Of a DNA stretch of 35,884 bases, positions 33,190-35,884 are shown in pieces. The stretch's first letter is position 1, and each line of letters begins with the position of its first letter. The translations under genes were made by a program, and so were the position numbers. The notes under the pieces were generated by a model. That model had not been told where the DNA came from. It ran no database searches and saw only the letters and a list, made by a program, of their open reading frames with translations. The stretch lies in the NCBI RefSeq assembly GCF_000227765.1, contig NZ_JH165159.1, positions 1,071,637 through 1,107,520 of the forward strand, written 5' to 3'. Source of the stretch: Neisseria wadsworthii 9715 (GTDB lineage: Bacteria > Pseudomonadota > Gammaproteobacteria > Burkholderiales > Neisseriaceae).

Positions 33190-34809
33190 ATGCTTATGAA
33201 ACCTGCGTTCCGTAAGTTGCTGCTGCCGCGATTGTGGCTGCTGCTTTGTGTATGCTCTATCGCTGTGCCGCTGGGGGTGATCGTTGCTTCTTTCGGCACA
33301 TTTGATGCTGAAATTTGGACGTTTCTGCTTGAGTTTCAATTGCCTTTACTGGTGAAAAATACGGTTTGGCTGGTGTTGGGCGTGGGCTTCGGCACAGCGG
33401 TGTTGGGTACTTCATGCGCTTGGTTGACGGCCATGTATGACTTTCCGATGCGGCGCTTCTTCTTTTGGGCGATGATGCTTCCGTTGGCCGTACCTGCGTA
33501 TGTGTTGGCGTTTACCCAATTGGGATTGTTTGACTACACCGGCCCGATCAGCACTTGGCTTCGGGAAAGCCGTGGGTTTGAACAAGGCCTGCCTGAAATC
33601 CGCAACGGTTTCGGCTTGGCAGTTGTGATGAGCCTTACTTTTTATCCTTATGTTTATTTATTGGCACGCAATGCGTTCGGCAGCATGGGCCAGCGGGCGC
33701 TGGAGGCCGGCGCTTCATTAGGGCTTTCGCCTACACGCTCTTTTTTCCGTGTGGCTTTGCCGATGGCACGCCCTTGGATTGCAGGCGGCACGGTGTTGGT
33801 GTTGATGGAAGTGTTGTCTGATTTCGGTACCGTTTCCGTGTTCGGCTACGACACGTTCACCACGGCCATTTATCAGGCCTGGTTTGATTTTTATTCTTTG
33901 GAAACAGCCAAGCAGCTGGCTGCGCTTTTGATTACGGCGGTTTTTGTATTGTTGGTGTTGGAGCAGTTAAGTAGGGGCGGGCGGCGTTACAGCCAATCAG
34001 GCAGGATACAGCACCGCAAGCGCCAAAAACTTCCGGCCTTCTCGGGGTGGTTGGCTTTTGCTTATTGCACCTTGCTTCTGACATTCGCTTTCTTGATTCC
34101 GGTGGTGCAACTCTTGATTTGGGCCTATGAAACATTTAACGACGGCTTCAATACCTCGCTATGGGAAAATGCCTGGCATTCGTTTGCGGCAAGTATGGCG
34201 GCTGCCTTATTGGCTGCTGCGGTGGCTTTGCTGTTGGCACTGTCTAAGCGGGTAGATAAAAGCCGCTTTGCCGCGTTTTCCGCACGTGCGGCCACTTTGG
34301 GTTATGCCATTCCGGGTACGGTTTTGGCAGTGGGGGTGTTTGTGCCGGTGGCTTGGTTGGATAATGTGTTGATTGATTGGTTGAAGCTGCCGGAAGAAGT
34401 GACCGGAATATTCAAAGGCACTTTGGCCGTGATGCTGGCAGCTTATGTGATCCGTTTTTTAGCGGTGGCTTTTGCTTCGGTGGAGGCCGGTTTGGAGCGC
34501 ATCAGCCCGTCGCAAGCAGAGGCTGCGCGATCTTTAGGCTATAACGGCGCGGGTGTGTTGCGTCGGATTTATTTGCCGCTGCTTAAAGGGGCATTGGGCA
34601 CGGGCATGTTGATGGCTTTTGTCGATATGATGAAAGAAATGCCGATTACGCTGATGACCCGTCCTTACGACTGGGATACGCTGGCTGTGCGTGTTTATGC
34701 GTTCACAATTGAAGGACAGTTTGCCAATGCCGCATTGCCGGCCTTATTGATTGTATTGACCGGATTGGTTCCGGTGATTCTGTTTTCGCGCACGGAGCAA
34801 AAATCATGA
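33190..34809 (+). CDS. Iron(III)-type ABC transporter permease (FbpB-like)
   Basis: This 539-residue inner-membrane protein has about twelve hydrophobic helices and two fused permease halves, as in FbpB/AfuB. Each half carries an EAA-type loop for ATPase contact: EAGASLGLSPTRSFFRVALP near residue 175 and EAARSLGYNGAGVLRRIYLP near 445. It overlaps the ATPase gene by four bases (ATGA), so the two are coupled. The start may be at 33190 or at the Met two codons later, which has GGA 5 bp upstream. Confidence 0.9.
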   Translation: MLMKPAFRKLLLPRLWLLLCVCSIAVPLGVIVASFGTFDAEIWTFLLEFQLPLLVKNTVWLVLGVGFGTAVLGTSCAWLTAMYDFPMRRFFFWAMMLPLAVPAYVLAFTQLGLFDYTGPISTWLRESRGFEQGLPEIRNGFGLAVVMSLTFYPYVYLLARNAFGSMGQRALEAGASLGLSPTRSFFRVALPMARPWIAGGTVLVLMEVLSDFGTVSVFGYDTFTTAIYQAWFDFYSLETAKQLAALLITAVFVLLVLEQLSRGGRRYSQSGRIQHRKRQKLPAFSGWLAFAYCTLLLTFAFLIPVVQLLIWAYETFNDGFNTSLWENAWHSFAASMAAALLAAAVALLLALSKRVDKSRFAAFSARAATLGYAIPGTVLAVGVFVPVAWLDNVLIDWLKLPEEVTGIFKGTLAVMLAAYVIRFLAVAFASVEAGLERISPSQAEAARSLGYNGAGVLRRIYLPLLKGALGTGMLMAFVDMMKEMPITLMTRPYDWDTLAVRVYAFTIEGQFANAALPALLIVLTGLVPVILFSRTEQKS

Positions 34810-35834
34810 TTCTGGAAGTATCGCAACTTAATCTTTCATTCGACCAAAAACCCGTGCTGCAAGATTTCGGTTTTGCGTTGCAGGAAGGTGAAATTGCCTG
34901 TCTGCTCGGGCATTCAGGCTGTGGTAAAACCACAGTGCTCAGATCCGTAGCCGGTTTTGAGCAGCCTGATTCGGGCACCATTATTCTTAGAGGGCGCACA
35001 CTTTCAGACAGGCATTCTTTTATGCCGCCGCATCTGCGCAAAGTGGGCATGGTGTTTCAGGATTACGCTTTGTTTCCACACCTCAGTGTGAAAGACAATA
35101 TCGCATTTGGTATTGCCAAGCAGCCGGCCGTCGAGCGCAAAAAAAGAATTGAAAGTTTACTGGAACTTATCGGGATGCCGGAATATAGCAGCCGTTATCC
35201 GCACCAGCTCTCCGGCGGCCAGCAGCAAAGGGTCGCGCTGGCGCGCGCGTTGGCGCCTAAACCGGAGCTGATTTTGCTGGATGAGCCGTTTTCCAATCTT
35301 GACTCTACATTGCGTATGCGGCTTTCTAAAGAGGTGCGCCGCCTGCTCAAACAGGAAAACACCAGCGCGCTGATGGTTACGCACGACAGGCACGAAGCAT
35401 TCGCTATGGCCGACAAGATCGGCATTATGGCAGAGGGCCGATTGAAACAATGGGACACGCCGCGTAATCTTTACCGCAATCCGGTAGACGCCGAGGTGGC
35501 ACGCTTTACCGGTAAGGGTGCTTTATTGGGGGGTACGATTGAACGGGGCGCAGTGAAAACGGCAGCAGGCGTATTGCCGTTAATGCCGGAAAACGGTGTT
35601 GAAAGCAGCATGGTTCAAGTGTTTGTGCGACCGCAGAATGTATTGGTCGGTGTTGAAGGCGGTGCTGTGGCTGAAGTAATAGAACAGGATTTTCAAGGCC
35701 GTTGCCTGATTCTCACGCTGAAATTGGAAAGTGGTGAAACCATGCTGGCAGAGACGTCTGCAGAGTGTAATTTGGATGTGGGTAGCCGTGTAGGCATAAG
35801 GCTTGCAGTGGAAAAACTTGCTGTGTTTGCCTAG
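34806..35834 (+). CDS. fbpC: Iron(III)-type ABC transporter ATP-binding protein
   Basis: This 342-residue ATPase energises the transporter. Walker A GHSGCGKT is at 35-42, the signature LSGGQQQ at 135-141, Walker B LILLDEPFSNLD near 155-166 and the switch His in VTHDRHE. The C-terminal third is a TOBE-type regulatory domain. It begins with the overlapping ATGA of the permease. A DUS lies inside at 35003-35014, encoding the variable stretch between Walker A and the Q-loop. Confidence 0.9.
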   Translation: MILEVSQLNLSFDQKPVLQDFGFALQEGEIACLLGHSGCGKTTVLRSVAGFEQPDSGTIILRGRTLSDRHSFMPPHLRKVGMVFQDYALFPHLSVKDNIAFGIAKQPAVERKKRIESLLELIGMPEYSSRYPHQLSGGQQQRVALARALAPKPELILLDEPFSNLDSTLRMRLSKEVRRLLKQENTSALMVTHDRHEAFAMADKIGIMAEGRLKQWDTPRNLYRNPVDAEVARFTGKGALLGGTIERGAVKTAAGVLPLMPENGVESSMVQVFVRPQNVLVGVEGGAVAEVIEQDFQGRCLILTLKLESGETMLAETSAECNLDVGSRVGIRLAVEKLAVFA

Positions 35835-35856
35835 GAACCAATTAATGTTTACACAT

Positions 35857-35884
35857 GCCTGTCTGAACATTTTTTCAGACAGGC
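35857..35884 (+). terminator. DUS-pair terminator of fbpC, cut by the window edge
   Basis: Perfect arms of at least 11 bp with a 6-base loop, 22 bp past the stop. The right arm reaches the last base of the window. Confidence 0.75.

Overview
The window is a chromosomal segment of a Neisseriaceae bacterium. The clearest sign is a DNA uptake sequence (DUS) that recurs about 33 times by eye as the 11-mer GCCTGTCTGAA or its complement, mostly as TGCCTGTCTGAA. That is the TG-wadDUS dialect described for Neisseria wadsworthii and close relatives, not the meningococcal/gonococcal ATGCCGTCTGAA. Gene content agrees: the competence pilin ComP, a Correia-like repeat, and a TonB-dependent receptor with a Neisseria-type Zur box. 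Species assignment is inference.

Layout. 1-3450: xerD, ogt and a fused pabB-pabC, all on minus. 3562-8842: the macromolecular synthesis cluster on minus (rpsU, yqeY, dnaG, rpoD), with a strong promoter and a structured leader before rpsU and two candidate promoters before rpoD. 8850-11909: gmk-rpoZ-spoT on minus. 12030-13625: apt and a convergent PBP7-type endopeptidase. 13962-16280: clpX, then comP and a second minor pilin on minus. 16645-21277: macA, macB and a NodT/TolC-like outer-membrane lipoprotein, a complete tripartite exporter. 21329-22528: argD. 22585-24668: lemA with two TPM-domain proteins on minus. 24991-28634: ppsA (minus) divergent from its regulator ppsR (plus). 28925-31438: a TonB-dependent receptor behind a Zur box. 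31553-31690: a Correia-like element. 31792-35834: an iron-type ABC transporter whose binding-protein gene is divergent from the permease and ATPase genes.

The core genes serve replication, transcription, translation, the stringent response, proteolysis and central metabolism. Envelope and uptake functions are transport of metals, efflux, and DNA uptake. DUS copies occur as inverted pairs in intergenic gaps, where they act as or resemble terminators, and as single copies inside genes. The window holds both the DUS dialect and the gene for its expected receptor, ComP.

No tRNA, rRNA, CRISPR array, prophage or complete insertion sequence was seen. The most interesting non-coding signals are the rpsU leader (promoter, three hairpins and a 10-nt perfect Shine-Dalgarno in a hairpin), a sigma-32-like promoter for rpoD, the Zur box, and the Correia-like repeats.
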